32,034 nt of DNA from Candidatus Colenecus caballi (GTDB lineage Bacteria; Bacteroidota; Bacteroidia; Bacteroidales; Bacteroidaceae), in contig JAGHSY010000109.1 in the NCBI GenBank assembly GCA_018065615.1, forward strand, positions 1 to 32,034. Reading direction: 5' to 3'. Positions 1 through 7,326 of this stretch are shown here, piece after piece (the first letter of the stretch is position 1; the number at the start of each line of letters is the position of its first letter). The notes under the pieces were generated by a model. That model did not search any database, was not told where the DNA came from, and saw nothing but the letters and a program-made list of their open reading frames with translations. Position numbers and translations under genes: made by a program.

Positions 1-99
1 CAATGAAGAACCGCCGTATGCCGAACGGCACGTACGGTGGTGTGAGAGGTCGGAAAACGAAAGTAGGAAGAAAACTACTTCGTTTTCCTCCTACTCGAT
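1..99 (+). mobile_element. 3' end of a group II intron (domains V and VI)
   Basis: Domain V folds from a10-t41: nine pairs (10-18 with 33-41), the canonical two-base bulge C31-G32, then TGCC/GGCA closed by a GAAC loop. The triad in the lower stem reads CGC (12-14). GTGAGAGG follows, then domain VI: 44-49 pairs with 90-96 leaving A93 bulged, and 52-66 pairs with 75-88 with one extra A (62). A bulged A in the 3' strand, seven bases from a terminal AT, is the expected branch point, so the intron should end near T99. The intron-encoded reverse transcriptase would lie upstream, outside the window. The fold is seen directly; the family assignment is from known domain V/VI structure. Any reading frame through this stretch is ribozyme sequence, not a gene. 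Confidence 0.85.
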
Positions 100-130
100 T
101 CGGCTCAGTCGCAAAAGTATGGGGCTGGCG

Positions 131-271
131 TTTTGCCAAACTTGCAGCCAGAAAGCTCCCAAGGCCGATTCCTTGCAAGTTTGGCATCGATACAGCCACA
201 AAAGCCGCTTTTCGTTACCAGACTTGCACAAAAAACGCACTACAAACTTTCCGGCTGCAGGATTGGCAAAC
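131..271. repeat. Cluster of imperfect inverted repeats (TGCCAAACTTGCA family)
   Basis: TGCCAAACTTGCA at 134-146 is matched by its exact reverse complement at 174-186. The longer stretch 131-157 matches the reverse complement of 245-271 at 22 of 27 positions. One left arm can therefore pair with either of two right arms. No convincing protein is encoded here. It may be remnant mobile DNA next to the intron, or a structured intergenic element. Confidence 0.6.
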
Positions 272-348
272 GTTTGGTGGGCGCAGAAGTCCAGAATGGG
301 GATTCGCTCCCTAACCTTGCCGTCCAGCCGGCTTCAATGCACGTTCCC

Positions 349-469
349 GCCATTTCTTGGTACCACAAATCCTTGCTGTAGCGCTTATGGTGGTACCAAC
401 CCCGTCATTTTTGCATGGTTGGTACCACCACAAGCTGTACAACGGCAATTCCCGGTACCAGGAAATGGC
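349..469. repeat. 121-bp imperfect palindrome with nested GGTACC arms
   Basis: Arms 349-401 and 417-469 are equal in length (53 bp) and flank a 15-base centre. The outer 16 bases match 15 of 16 and the inner 14 bases (388-401 against 417-430) are a perfect inverted repeat. The middle 23 match 12 of 23, giving about 41 of 53 overall. Four GGTACC hexamers fall inside. The design resembles a small non-autonomous (MITE-like) or REP-type element, but no transposase or target duplication is visible. Confidence 0.6.
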
Positions 470-640
470 AAAAGGCACAAATCCGTAATATTCAGTTTGA
501 CGCACACGGCACAACGGATTGAATCTGATAATGGAATCAATGTTTTCCCCTGCAAATTTCCGCTGATCCGAGACTATGCTTTGCTCCACTGTTTTCGACT
601 GAGCCGATTTTATTCACCAATCCGTTTGAAAACATAAAAA
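470..640. other. Intergenic DNA without a recognisable gene
   Basis: Between the palindrome and the promoter of the first esterase I see no coding sequence with a family signature, no RNA gene and no clear terminator. Reading frames crossing it have no start signals and run through the palindromes, so they look like chance frames. Confidence 0.5.
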
Positions 641-653
641 AGATGTATCTTTG
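625..653 (+). promoter_or_regulatory. Bacteroidetes-type promoter of the 671-1627 esterase
   Basis: TATCTTTG at 646-653 is a perfect TAnnTTTG -7 box. TTTG at 625-628 may be the -33 element, though the 17-base gap is a little short. Transcription would start around 659, leaving a very short leader before the ATG at 671. Confidence 0.6.
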
Positions 654-670
654 GCGTAGCAACAATTTAT

Positions 671-1627
671 ATGCTTATGAAAATTATGAAGCACTTTCTG
701 GCAGCTTTCATGATGATGACTGCAGTCAGCGTATGGGCGGTGGAACCCATAGAAATCAAGATCTGGCCGAATGGCGCACCCAACAGTAACGGATCTACCA
801 AAGAGAAACCTGCATCGAACAACCAGGCATGGGACTTTGAGCCTGTTCTGACAATCTGGCCTGCTGAGAATCCCAACGGACTTGCTGTCCTCGGACTTCC
901 GGGCGGCGGATATTCTGTCCTGTCAAACACTCACGAATGCAAGCAGTTCAACACATATTACAATGAGCAGGGCATTACCTTTGCATGTCTGGACTACCGT
1001 ATGCCGGGCGGACACAAGGATGTTCCCCTGAGTGATGTCCAGCAGGCAATGCGCATTCTGCGTGAACATGCTGAAGAGTGGGGTTTCACAAAGCTTGGTG
1101 TCATGGGTGCCAGCGCAGGCGGTCATCTGGCTTCAACGGCAGCTACTCACTATGTTGACGATGCGACCAAGCCCGATTTCCAGATACTTTTCTATCCGGT
1201 CATCTCAATGGATATGGAAATCACACATCAGAGTTCACGTGAACTGCTTCTTGGCCAGAATCCAAGTGAAGAGGACGTGCTTCTGTTCAGCAATGAGAAG
1301 CAGGTGACCAAAGATACTCCAAAGGCATTCATCATTGCCTGTGAGGATGATTTCCTTGTTCCGGTTGAAAACAGCATACGCTATTATCAGGCCCTTGTCA
1401 AGAACAGGGTTCCGTCAGCCATGCATCTCTACCCCAAGGGCGGTCACGGCTTTGGCGCCGGTATGAATTTCGGTTATGCCGAGCAGTGGCGTGACGAACT
1501 CAAGCAGTGGTTCAAGAACGAAATCCTGAATGAAGGCGGTAACGGCGGCGGCTTTGGCGGCTTTGGCGGATTCGGTGGCGTTGGCGGCGGATTCCCGGGG
1601 GGCGGTTTTGGCGGCGGCAACCGGTAA
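671..1627 (+). CDS. Secreted alpha/beta-hydrolase (esterase) with glycine-rich C-terminal tail
   Basis: 318 residues. An N-terminal signal peptide (about 1-23, ending VWA) indicates export. An oxyanion-type PGGGY lies at 77-81, the nucleophile elbow GASAG at 146-150 (Ser148), the acidic residue near Asp227 (EDDFLVP) and the catalytic His259 in GGHGFG. This is the acetyl-xylan-esterase/BD-FAE-like carbohydrate esterase architecture common in gut Bacteroidetes; the real substrate cannot be read. After the fold ends near residue 287, about 30 residues are almost only Gly and Phe (GGFGG repeats), unusual for this family. The gene has its own promoter and terminator, so it is separate from the polyketide operon. 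ATG 671 is used here; ATG 677 is an equally possible start. A second member of the same broad fold lies at 19765-20625. Confidence 0.85.
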   Translation: MLMKIMKHFLAAFMMMTAVSVWAVEPIEIKIWPNGAPNSNGSTKEKPASNNQAWDFEPVLTIWPAENPNGLAVLGLPGGGYSVLSNTHECKQFNTYYNEQGITFACLDYRMPGGHKDVPLSDVQQAMRILREHAEEWGFTKLGVMGASAGGHLASTAATHYVDDATKPDFQILFYPVISMDMEITHQSSRELLLGQNPSEEDVLLFSNEKQVTKDTPKAFIIACEDDFLVPVENSIRYYQALVKNRVPSAMHLYPKGGHGFGAGMNFGYAEQWRDELKQWFKNEILNEGGNGGGFGGFGGFGGVGGGFPGGGFGGGNR

Positions 1628-1651
1628 GCGCCATTTGGGTTTTGTTACACA

Positions 1652-1682
1652 GGGCAGACGCTTTTGCGCCTGCTCTTTTTTT
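1652..1682 (+). terminator. Intrinsic terminator after the esterase
   Basis: GGGCAGACGC (1652-1661), a TTTT loop and GCGCCTGCTC (1666-1675) form a ten-pair stem with one A/C mismatch and one G-T pair. Seven T follow. It separates the esterase from the operon starting at 1764. Confidence 0.8.
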
Positions 1683-1690
1683 GTGCTCTT

Positions 1691-1722
1691 CTTGCTTGTG
1701 TGGCCCTTTTTAACTAAATTTG
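1691..1722 (+). promoter_or_regulatory. Main promoter of the polyketide operon
   Basis: CTTG at 1691-1694, a 20-base gap, then TAAATTTG at 1715-1722, a perfect TAnnTTTG box with normal -33/-7 spacing for the Bacteroidetes primary sigma factor. Transcription should begin near 1728, about 35 bases before the first ATG. No other convincing promoter is seen until 23106, so this probably drives the whole 21-kb unit. Confidence 0.75.
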
Positions 1723-1763
1723 CTCACTTATTATATTTATATTGAAATTTATCTTACTATTCA

Positions 1764-2492
1764 ATGAAATACGCACTGGTAACCGGCGGGTCTCGCGGAC
1801 TGGGAAGGGCCATCAGCCTCAGACTGTCCGGGCAGGGATACCCAGTCATCATAAACTACAAGTCGAATTCCGATGCTGCCCAGGAGACAAAGCGTCTCAT
1901 TGAGGAGCAGGGCGGACAGGCAGAGCTGCTTCAGTTTGACGTATCGGACAAGCAGCAGGTGGAAAAGGCCATTGACGCATGGATGGAAGCGCACCCGGAG
2001 GACTATGTGGCCGTTCTGGTCAACAATGCGGGCATACGGCGGGACAACCTGATGGTTTTCATGCAGGATGATGACTGGAACAGCGTGCTCAATACCAATC
2101 TGAACAGTTTCTTTTACATAACCCGACGCCTCCTGAAGGGGATGATGACAAAGCGCTGGGGCAGGATAATCAATGTGGCATCCCTGTCAGGCCTCAAGGG
2201 ACTGGCGGGTCAGACCAACTATTCTGCCGCAAAGGCTGCTCTTATTGGCGCCACCAAGGCTCTGGCTCAGGAGGTGGCCCCGCGCAAGATAACGGTCAAT
2301 GCGGTGGCTCCCGGATTCATTGCCACTGACATGACCAGTGAACTGAATGAAGATGAACTCAAGAAGATGATTCCTGTGGGCCGTTTCGGCAAGCCCGAAG
2401 AGGTTGCCGCAGCAGTGGCATTCCTGGCCCAGGAGGACGCTTCATATATAACCGGCAACGTCATTTCAATCAATGGCGGCCTTTACACTTAA
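1764..2492 (+). CDS. 3-oxoacyl-ACP reductase (FabG-like ketoreductase of the polyene cluster)
   Basis: 242 residues, the normal length for a short-chain dehydrogenase. TGGSRGLG at 7-14 binds NADPH, NNAG is at 87-90, and the catalytic Ser140, Tyr153 and Lys157 (YSAAK) have exact FabG spacing. It reduces the 3-keto group of ACP-bound intermediates after each condensation. As first gene of the operon, with ketosynthases, ACPs and dehydratases behind it, it most likely corresponds to the single ketoreductase of aryl-polyene clusters (ApeQ in E. coli nomenclature, recalled from the literature) and not the housekeeping FabG, although the sequence alone cannot exclude dual use. The next gene begins 12 bases after the stop. 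Confidence 0.9.
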   Translation: MKYALVTGGSRGLGRAISLRLSGQGYPVIINYKSNSDAAQETKRLIEEQGGQAELLQFDVSDKQQVEKAIDAWMEAHPEDYVAVLVNNAGIRRDNLMVFMQDDDWNSVLNTNLNSFFYITRRLLKGMMTKRWGRIINVASLSGLKGLAGQTNYSAAKAALIGATKALAQEVAPRKITVNAVAPGFIATDMTSELNEDELKKMIPVGRFGKPEEVAAAVAFLAQEDASYITGNVISINGGLYT

Positions 2493-2504
2493 CTTGGAGA
2501 CTGT

Positions 2505-3050
2505 ATGAAAAAACTGTTATTTGCAATCGCAATGCTGGCAGTGCCGGCATTGGTTTCAGCTCAGAACAATGTTGAAGGTGTGCGTGTTCCAAGCGGATAC
2601 CAGGCGCACATAGAGTATTCGAATGTGTTTTTCCTGAATGACGGCAAGACCGGCATGTCCCTGACCACGACCCACGGTTTCTTCTACACCAGCAATATGC
2701 ATGTGGGCCTTGGTATCGGCGTCATTGTTGCACCACAGGAAACTTATGTGCCCGTGTTCACATCGGCCAAGTATATTTTCCAGCCGGTTGGAAAGAAGGT
2801 TTCACCGACCGTGCAGATGCGTCTGGGCTCATTTTTCAATGAAGGAGCAAAGCCTTATGCGGACCTTGCATTCGGTTTCAGATTCGCATCGGAGCGTGAT
2901 TTTGCATTCTCAATTCTCCTGGCCGGTTCATATTATGCCCCGTTCGATGTGGAGGATTGGGTCTATGATCCTGCAACGGACCGCAGCAACATGACCGTTG
3001 AAGAACGTAACCTGTCATGCATTTCACTGCGTGTGGGTATTGAATGGTAA
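2505..3050 (+). CDS. Small outer-membrane beta-barrel-like protein of unknown role
   Basis: 181 residues with a clear Sec signal peptide (MKKLLFAIAMLAVPALVSA, then Gln20). The mature part alternates polar and hydrophobic residues, with many aromatic and Gly positions, and ends in GIEW, an aromatic C-terminus typical of barrels inserted by the BAM complex. Its size would suit an 8-stranded barrel. I do not recognise a named family. It starts 12 bases after the ketoreductase and ends 3 bases before a ketosynthase, so it is co-expressed with the pathway and may help place the product in the outer membrane. That role is inference only. Confidence 0.7.
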   Translation: MKKLLFAIAMLAVPALVSAQNNVEGVRVPSGYQAHIEYSNVFFLNDGKTGMSLTTTHGFFYTSNMHVGLGIGVIVAPQETYVPVFTSAKYIFQPVGKKVSPTVQMRLGSFFNEGAKPYADLAFGFRFASERDFAFSILLAGSYYAPFDVEDWVYDPATDRSNMTVEERNLSCISLRVGIEW

Positions 3051-3053
3051 GAT

Positions 3054-4274
3054 ATGGGTAGGGTAGTAATTACAGGAACAGGAATCTGGAGTTGTCTTGG
3101 ACAGACTCTGGACGATGTGCGCCAGTCGCTTTTTGAAGGGCGTTCCGGCATAGGCACTGATCCCGAACGTAGGGAGTACGGTTACCGCTCAATCCTGACT
3201 GGCATTGTTCCGCAGCCGGCACTGAAGGGGCTGCTGGACCGTCGTCTGCGTGCAGGCATGTCACAGGAGGCCGAATATGCGTTCATGGCATCGGCTCAGG
3301 CATTCAAGAATGCGGGCATTGATGACGATTACCTGCTGCAGAATGAGGTCGGTGTCATTTTCGGCAACGACTCCAGCGCAAAGCCGGTCATTGAGACTGA
3401 CCAGCGCATGCGTGAGTACAAGGATTCGGCCATGGTGGGTTCGGGACTGATTTTCCAGTCCATGAATTCGACCGTGAACATGAACATGAGCACCATTTTC
3501 CACCTGCGCGGAGTGAATTTCACACTGAGCGCCGCATGCGCCAGCGGTTCACACGCAATAGGAATAGGGTACATGATGATACAGCAGGGCCTGCAGGAAA
3601 TGGTTCTGTGCGGAGGCGCTCAGGAGACCAACTACCTGTCAATGGCGTCGTTCGATGCCCTTTCGGCCTTTTCGGTCCGTATGGACGAACCTGCAAAGGC
3701 GTCACGTCCGTTTGACCGCGACCGTGACGGACTGGTTCCCAGCGGCGGCGCTGCGGCTCTGGTGCTTGAGGACTACGACCATGCAGTAAGGCGCGGTGCG
3801 CACATCATTGCCGAGGTCTGCGGCTACGGCTTCTCGTCAAACGGCAGCGGCGGCATATCACAGCCCAATTCCGATGCGTCATACCTGGCCATGGTACGCG
3901 CCATGAAGGCCGCAGGCGTCACGCCCGATGACATTGACTACATAAACGCACATGCCACATCGACCCCACAGGGTGACATGTATGAGGCCGTTGCGCTGGC
4001 ACGTCTGTTTGAAGGACGCCGTGCCCTGATAAGTTCCACCAAGTCAATGACGGGTCACGAATGCTGGATGGCCGGCGCAAGTGAAATTGTCTATTGCACG
4101 CTCATGATGGAGAACGGCTTTGTGGCTCCGAACATCAATTTCGAGAATCCTGACGAATATTCCGCAAAACTGAACATTGCCGCTGAAACAAAGCAGACGG
4201 AACTCAAGACAGTCCTGTCCAACTCATTCGGCTTTGGCGGCACCAACAGCGCACTTGTAATCAAAAAGATATGA
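3054..4274 (+). CDS. Beta-ketoacyl-ACP synthase (KS1, FabB/FabF family)
   Basis: 406 residues with a complete thiolase-fold ketosynthase. Cys162 (SAACASG) is the acyl-accepting nucleophile, and His300 (NAHATST) and His335 (SMTGHECWMAG) complete the Cys-His-His decarboxylative set. The TGHECWMAG form resembles FabB more than FabF. The Gly-rich end FGFGGTNSALV is present. It catalyses malonyl-ACP condensation on a growing chain. It is one of three intact ketosynthases in the operon. Aryl-polyene systems use one KS as a homodimer and another as a KS:CLF pair; with no Cys-less partner adjacent, this one may be the homodimeric enzyme (ApeR-like). Its stop overlaps the next start as ATGA, suggesting translational coupling. 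Confidence 0.9.
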   Translation: MGRVVITGTGIWSCLGQTLDDVRQSLFEGRSGIGTDPERREYGYRSILTGIVPQPALKGLLDRRLRAGMSQEAEYAFMASAQAFKNAGIDDDYLLQNEVGVIFGNDSSAKPVIETDQRMREYKDSAMVGSGLIFQSMNSTVNMNMSTIFHLRGVNFTLSAACASGSHAIGIGYMMIQQGLQEMVLCGGAQETNYLSMASFDALSAFSVRMDEPAKASRPFDRDRDGLVPSGGAAALVLEDYDHAVRRGAHIIAEVCGYGFSSNGSGGISQPNSDASYLAMVRAMKAAGVTPDDIDYINAHATSTPQGDMYEAVALARLFEGRRALISSTKSMTGHECWMAGASEIVYCTLMMENGFVAPNINFENPDEYSAKLNIAAETKQTELKTVLSNSFGFGGTNSALVIKKI

Positions 4275-5374
4275 ACCTTTCACCCGCATTACAGAAAGCA
4301 TATACAAAGGACACCATGAAGGCCGGTGACGCCCAGCGTCTGGCCGAATTCATTGCGTGGGGTCCGGTCATTTTCCAGGCATCGCGCCTCATGGTCAAGT
4401 TCGGAATTCTGGACCTGCTGCGTGACAGCACAGAAGGAATGACAGAAGAAGAACTGGTAAAGGCTACCGGCCTGTCAGCATACGCAGTCAAGGTGCTGCT
4501 TGAGGCATCGCTTTCGGCCGGTACTGTCATTGTCAACCCTGAGACCGACCGTTTCAGCATGACCAAAACGGGCTTTTTCCTGCTGACAGACAAGGCTACA
4601 CGCGCCAATATGGACTTTAACCATGACGTGAACTATGAAGGCTGGTTCAGGCTGGAGGAGTCGCTCAAGGAAGGCCGTCCCGCCGGTCTGGAGCACTTTG
4701 GCAGCTGGCCTACGGTCTATGAAGGCCTGTCGCAGCTGCCCGAACAGGTAAAGAAGAGCTGGTTCGGCTTTGACCATTTCTATTCCGACAGTTCTTTTGA
4801 AGAGGCCCTGAAGATTGTGTTCGATGAACACGAAACCAAGTCACTTGTCGATGTGGGCGGCAATACAGGCCGATGGGCAATGCGCTGCGTGGGTTACAGC
4901 GATGACGTCAGGGTTACAATCATGGACCTTCCGCAGCAGCTGGAAATGATGCGCAGTCAGACGGCAGGGCAGAAGGGCGCCGACCGCATTGAAGGATACG
5001 GAATAAACCTGCTTGACAGGAACGCCGCGTTCCCGCAGGACCGCCATTTTGATGCCATCTGGATGAGCCAGTTCCTGGACTGCTTCAGTGAGGACGAGAT
5101 ACTGTCAATCCTGCAGCGCGCCGTGAAGGCAATGGACAGCGGCACACGCCTCTACATTATGGAGACATTCTGGGACCGCCAGCGCTATGAGGCTGCAACA
5201 CTGTGTCTTACAATGACAAGTCTGTACTTCACCGCAATAGCCAACGGCAACAGCAAGATGTACCATTCGGACGCAATGGAGCGCCTTGTCAACAAAGCCG
5301 GAATGAAGGTCGAAAGGATATATGACATAATGGGCCAGGGCGGCCACAGCATTATGGTCTGCACTAAAGAATAA
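4271..5374 (+). CDS. SAM-dependent O-methyltransferase-like protein
   Basis: 367 residues. An N-terminal winged-helix dimerisation region (about 25-105) precedes a Rossmann SAM-binding domain. Motif I is LVDVGGNTG near 191-199, and a motif like the HDW(S/D)DE of plant-type O-methyltransferases is seen as FLDCFSEDE near 265. Aryl-polyene and flexirubin head groups often carry ring methyl or O-methyl groups, so the aromatic head of the product is the likely substrate; that is inferred from context. The usual HDW catalytic His is not seen, so O-methylation is less certain than SAM binding. It overlaps the upstream ketosynthase by four bases and lies 8 bases before the ACP gene. Confidence 0.8.
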   Translation: MNLSPALQKAYTKDTMKAGDAQRLAEFIAWGPVIFQASRLMVKFGILDLLRDSTEGMTEEELVKATGLSAYAVKVLLEASLSAGTVIVNPETDRFSMTKTGFFLLTDKATRANMDFNHDVNYEGWFRLEESLKEGRPAGLEHFGSWPTVYEGLSQLPEQVKKSWFGFDHFYSDSSFEEALKIVFDEHETKSLVDVGGNTGRWAMRCVGYSDDVRVTIMDLPQQLEMMRSQTAGQKGADRIEGYGINLLDRNAAFPQDRHFDAIWMSQFLDCFSEDEILSILQRAVKAMDSGTRLYIMETFWDRQRYEAATLCLTMTSLYFTAIANGNSKMYHSDAMERLVNKAGMKVERIYDIMGQGGHSIMVCTKE

Positions 5375-5382
5375 TACACAAT

Positions 5383-5625
5383 ATGGAAAGAAGCGAAATT
5401 GAAGCCAAGGTCCGTAATTTCATGATTGAGGACCTGGAGATTGATGAGGAGAAGATTGCTCCCGATGCACTGCTAAAGAAGGATCTGGGCATTGACAGCC
5501 TTGATTTCATTGACATTGTGGTCATTGTGGAGAAGACCTTCGGAGTCAAGATCAAGAGTGAGGAAATGGCTGGAGTGAAGACTTTCAGCGCATTCTGTGA
5601 CTATCTGGAGACAAAGCTTGGCTGA
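5383..5625 (+). CDS. Acyl carrier protein 1
   Basis: 80 residues, standard ACP size. DSLDFID carries Ser39, the phosphopantetheine attachment site, in the usual place at the start of helix II, and the protein is strongly acidic. It carries pathway intermediates for the neighbouring ketosynthases and transferases. Two ACPs in one cluster match aryl-polyene systems, where one may carry the primer and the other the chain. It ends inside the start region of the acyltransferase that follows. Confidence 0.92.
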   Translation: MERSEIEAKVRNFMIEDLEIDEEKIAPDALLKKDLGIDSLDFIDIVVIVEKTFGVKIKSEEMAGVKTFSAFCDYLETKLG

Positions 5626-6499
5626 AGAGAGACAGTGGAAAGGCCGGACTGACGGACTCCCCTGGATGATCCGTTGCCTGGTGGCCGTGATGCGTGTGGT
5701 TGACCGCCGCGTCATATACTGCTTCATGGCCCTGATTGTGCCTTTCTACATGCTTTTCAACCACAAGGGCTACATCTCCATCTACCGGTTCTTCCGCCGG
5801 CGTTTGGGCTTCGGACCGCTCAAGTCGTTCTGCAAGGTCTATGCAAACCATTTCCGTTTCGGCCAGGTAATAATTGACCGTTACGCCGCCTACGCGGGCA
5901 AGAAGTTCAGCTACACCATTGACGGTAATGAGCTGTTTCTCAAACTCATGGAGTCCGATGGCGGATTCGTGCAGCTCAGTTCGCATGCAGGCAGTTTCGA
6001 GATGGTTGGCTACGGCCTGACATCGGACCTTAAGAGGATAAACGGACTGCTGTTTGCGGGTGAGAGCCAGGTCATGAAGGATTTCCGCCGCAGCATTCTG
6101 GCAAGTCACAACATTGGCCTGATTGAGGTTGACGGCACAATGTCACACATCTTTGCCATGAATGCGGCGCTTGACCGCGGTGAGATTGTGAGCATGACCG
6201 GTGACCGCCTGCTGGGTTCGCCCAAAGCCCTGAAATGCATGTTCATGGGGGCCGAGGCAAAGTTTCCCATGGGGCCGTTTGCACTTGCCGTACAGAAGGA
6301 GGTGCCCATGCTGGCAATGTTCGCCATGCGTGAGAACGCCCGCAGCTACAAGGTCTTTGTGCGCCGCATAGAGTCCGATGCAGAGCTGCCGCTCCGTGCC
6401 CGCATGACGGCCATGGCGCAGCGCTTTGCCGCAGAACTTGAAGAGATTGTAAGACTATATCCCACACAGTGGTTCAACTATTATGACTTCTGGGCTTGA
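5618..6499 (+). CDS. LpxL/HtrB-type acyltransferase
   Basis: 293 residues from the chosen TTG start. His123-Glu128 in SSHAGSFE form the HX4(D/E) motif of the lipid A late acyltransferase superfamily. An N-terminal hydrophobic segment (about 31-48) suggests membrane attachment. It probably moves an ACP-bound acyl or polyene chain onto a lipid or head group; an acyltransferase at this place is standard in aryl-polyene clusters. TTG 5618 is preferred because GGAG (5607-5610) precedes it by 7 bases and the protein then begins close to a conserved-looking WKGRTDG stretch. GTG 5597 gives seven more residues but has no ribosome-binding site. The start overlaps the end of the ACP gene by 8 bases. Confidence 0.83.
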   Translation: MAEERQWKGRTDGLPWMIRCLVAVMRVVDRRVIYCFMALIVPFYMLFNHKGYISIYRFFRRRLGFGPLKSFCKVYANHFRFGQVIIDRYAAYAGKKFSYTIDGNELFLKLMESDGGFVQLSSHAGSFEMVGYGLTSDLKRINGLLFAGESQVMKDFRRSILASHNIGLIEVDGTMSHIFAMNAALDRGEIVSMTGDRLLGSPKALKCMFMGAEAKFPMGPFALAVQKEVPMLAMFAMRENARSYKVFVRRIESDAELPLRARMTAMAQRFAAELEEIVRLYPTQWFNYYDFWA

Positions 6500-6908
6500 G
6501 AACATAAATGTGCTTGACCTGCTGCCGCAGCGTCCGCCTTTCGTCATGATTGACCGTCTGGTCCATTATGATCCGGTGGTCACCGTCAGCATGCTGGAAG
6601 TGCGTAAGGACAACATTTTCGTTGATGACGGACTGTTTTCCACAGCCGGTCTCAATGAGAACATTGCCCAGACCTGCGCCGCCAGGATGGGATACATCAG
6701 CCTGTCAAGGAATGACCGCGTCAAGCTTGGTTTCATTGGAGCAGTAAGCAATTTTCATGTGCTCCGCTGTCCGGCTGTGGGGCAGGTCCTTACCACACGC
6801 ATAGAAGTGATTGAGGAAGTGTTTCAGATAACGCTGGTCCACGCCACCGTATGCTGCGGTGACGAACTGCTTGCTGAAACAGATTTGAAGATAGCATTGG
6901 AAGACTGA
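6483..6908 (+). CDS. Hot-dog dehydratase-like protein lacking the catalytic His (ApeP/FabZ-like)
   Basis: 141 residues. LLPQRPPFVMIDRL (13-26) is the FabZ/FabA-family opening, and GLNENIAQ (56-63) matches the helix carrying the acidic catalytic residue (Glu59, as in EAMAQ of FabZ). The segment that should contain HFPGxP (His about 14 residues before Glu59) instead reads NIFVDDGLFSTAG and has no His. The second hot-dog protein of the operon (12418-12786) has the opposite pattern, keeping His and replacing the acidic residue with Gln. Since FabA/FabZ active sites take His and the acid from different hot-dog folds, the two could form a heterodimer with shared active sites. It overlaps the acyltransferase gene by 17 bases and ends one base before the thioesterase. 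Confidence 0.82.
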   Translation: MTSGLENINVLDLLPQRPPFVMIDRLVHYDPVVTVSMLEVRKDNIFVDDGLFSTAGLNENIAQTCAARMGYISLSRNDRVKLGFIGAVSNFHVLRCPAVGQVLTTRIEVIEEVFQITLVHATVCCGDELLAETDLKIALED

Positions 6909-6909
6909 T

Positions 6910-7326
6910 ATGGCAGAATTGAAGATTAGCGTTCCGTTGAAGATCCGTTTCAGTGAAGTGGATTCCATGCGCATTGTCTGGCACGGACACTATGCCACCT
7001 TTTTTGAAGACGCACGTGAGGCGTTCGGCAGACAGTACGGGCTTGGATATCTGGACGTTTACGGCCAGGGTTACTACACGCCGCTGGTCGAACTGTCTGC
7101 AAAGTACAAAAAGCCCATAATGTATGACATGGAGCCGGTCGTGACAATAACTTACCGCCCGACCGATGCGGCAAAGATTGTGTTCGACTATGAGATAACG
7201 GACCCCAGGGACGGTGAGGTGCTTGCAACCGGCCATTCCGTACAGGTATTTATGGATATGGACTACCGGCTGGTTTGGGCCAATCCTGAGTTTTATGAGA
7301 ACTGGAAGAGGAAATGGAACGTCTAG
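6910..7326 (+). CDS. Acyl-CoA/acyl-ACP thioesterase (4HBT, YbgC-like hot-dog)
   Basis: 138 residues. RFSEVDSMRIVWHGHYATFF (13-32) is the 4-hydroxybenzoyl-CoA-thioesterase signature, with catalytic Asp18 followed by IVWHGHY as in the YbgC/FadM group. It would hydrolyse thioesters, either releasing the polyene chain or clearing stalled ACPs; aryl-polyene clusters regularly carry one (ApeK-like, from memory). It starts one base after the preceding dehydratase gene and its last 13 bases overlap the following ketosynthase start. Confidence 0.87.
   Translation: MAELKISVPLKIRFSEVDSMRIVWHGHYATFFEDAREAFGRQYGLGYLDVYGQGYYTPLVELSAKYKKPIMYDMEPVVTITYRPTDAAKIVFDYEITDPRDGEVLATGHSVQVFMDMDYRLVWANPEFYENWKRKWNV

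Noticed and set aside
3-314. 103-codon frame at the window start
   Set aside because: It runs through domain V and VI of the group II intron and the following repeats. The translation reflects ribozyme stems, with no protein family.
349-469. CRISPR array
   Set aside because: The repeats are inverted arms of one palindrome, not direct repeats separated by unique spacers.
311-589. Minus-strand 92-codon frame
   Set aside because: It lies over the 121-bp palindrome and mirrors the plus-strand repeat words. No promoter or start signal is seen.
119-637. 172-codon frame in the upstream region
   Set aside because: It crosses the palindromes, lacks a ribosome-binding site and has no family signature; its repeated GTTNP-like words come from the GGTACC arms.
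5597-5617. GTG start for the LpxL-type acyltransferase
   Set aside because: No ribosome-binding site precedes it, whereas TTG 5618 has GGAG at a good distance.
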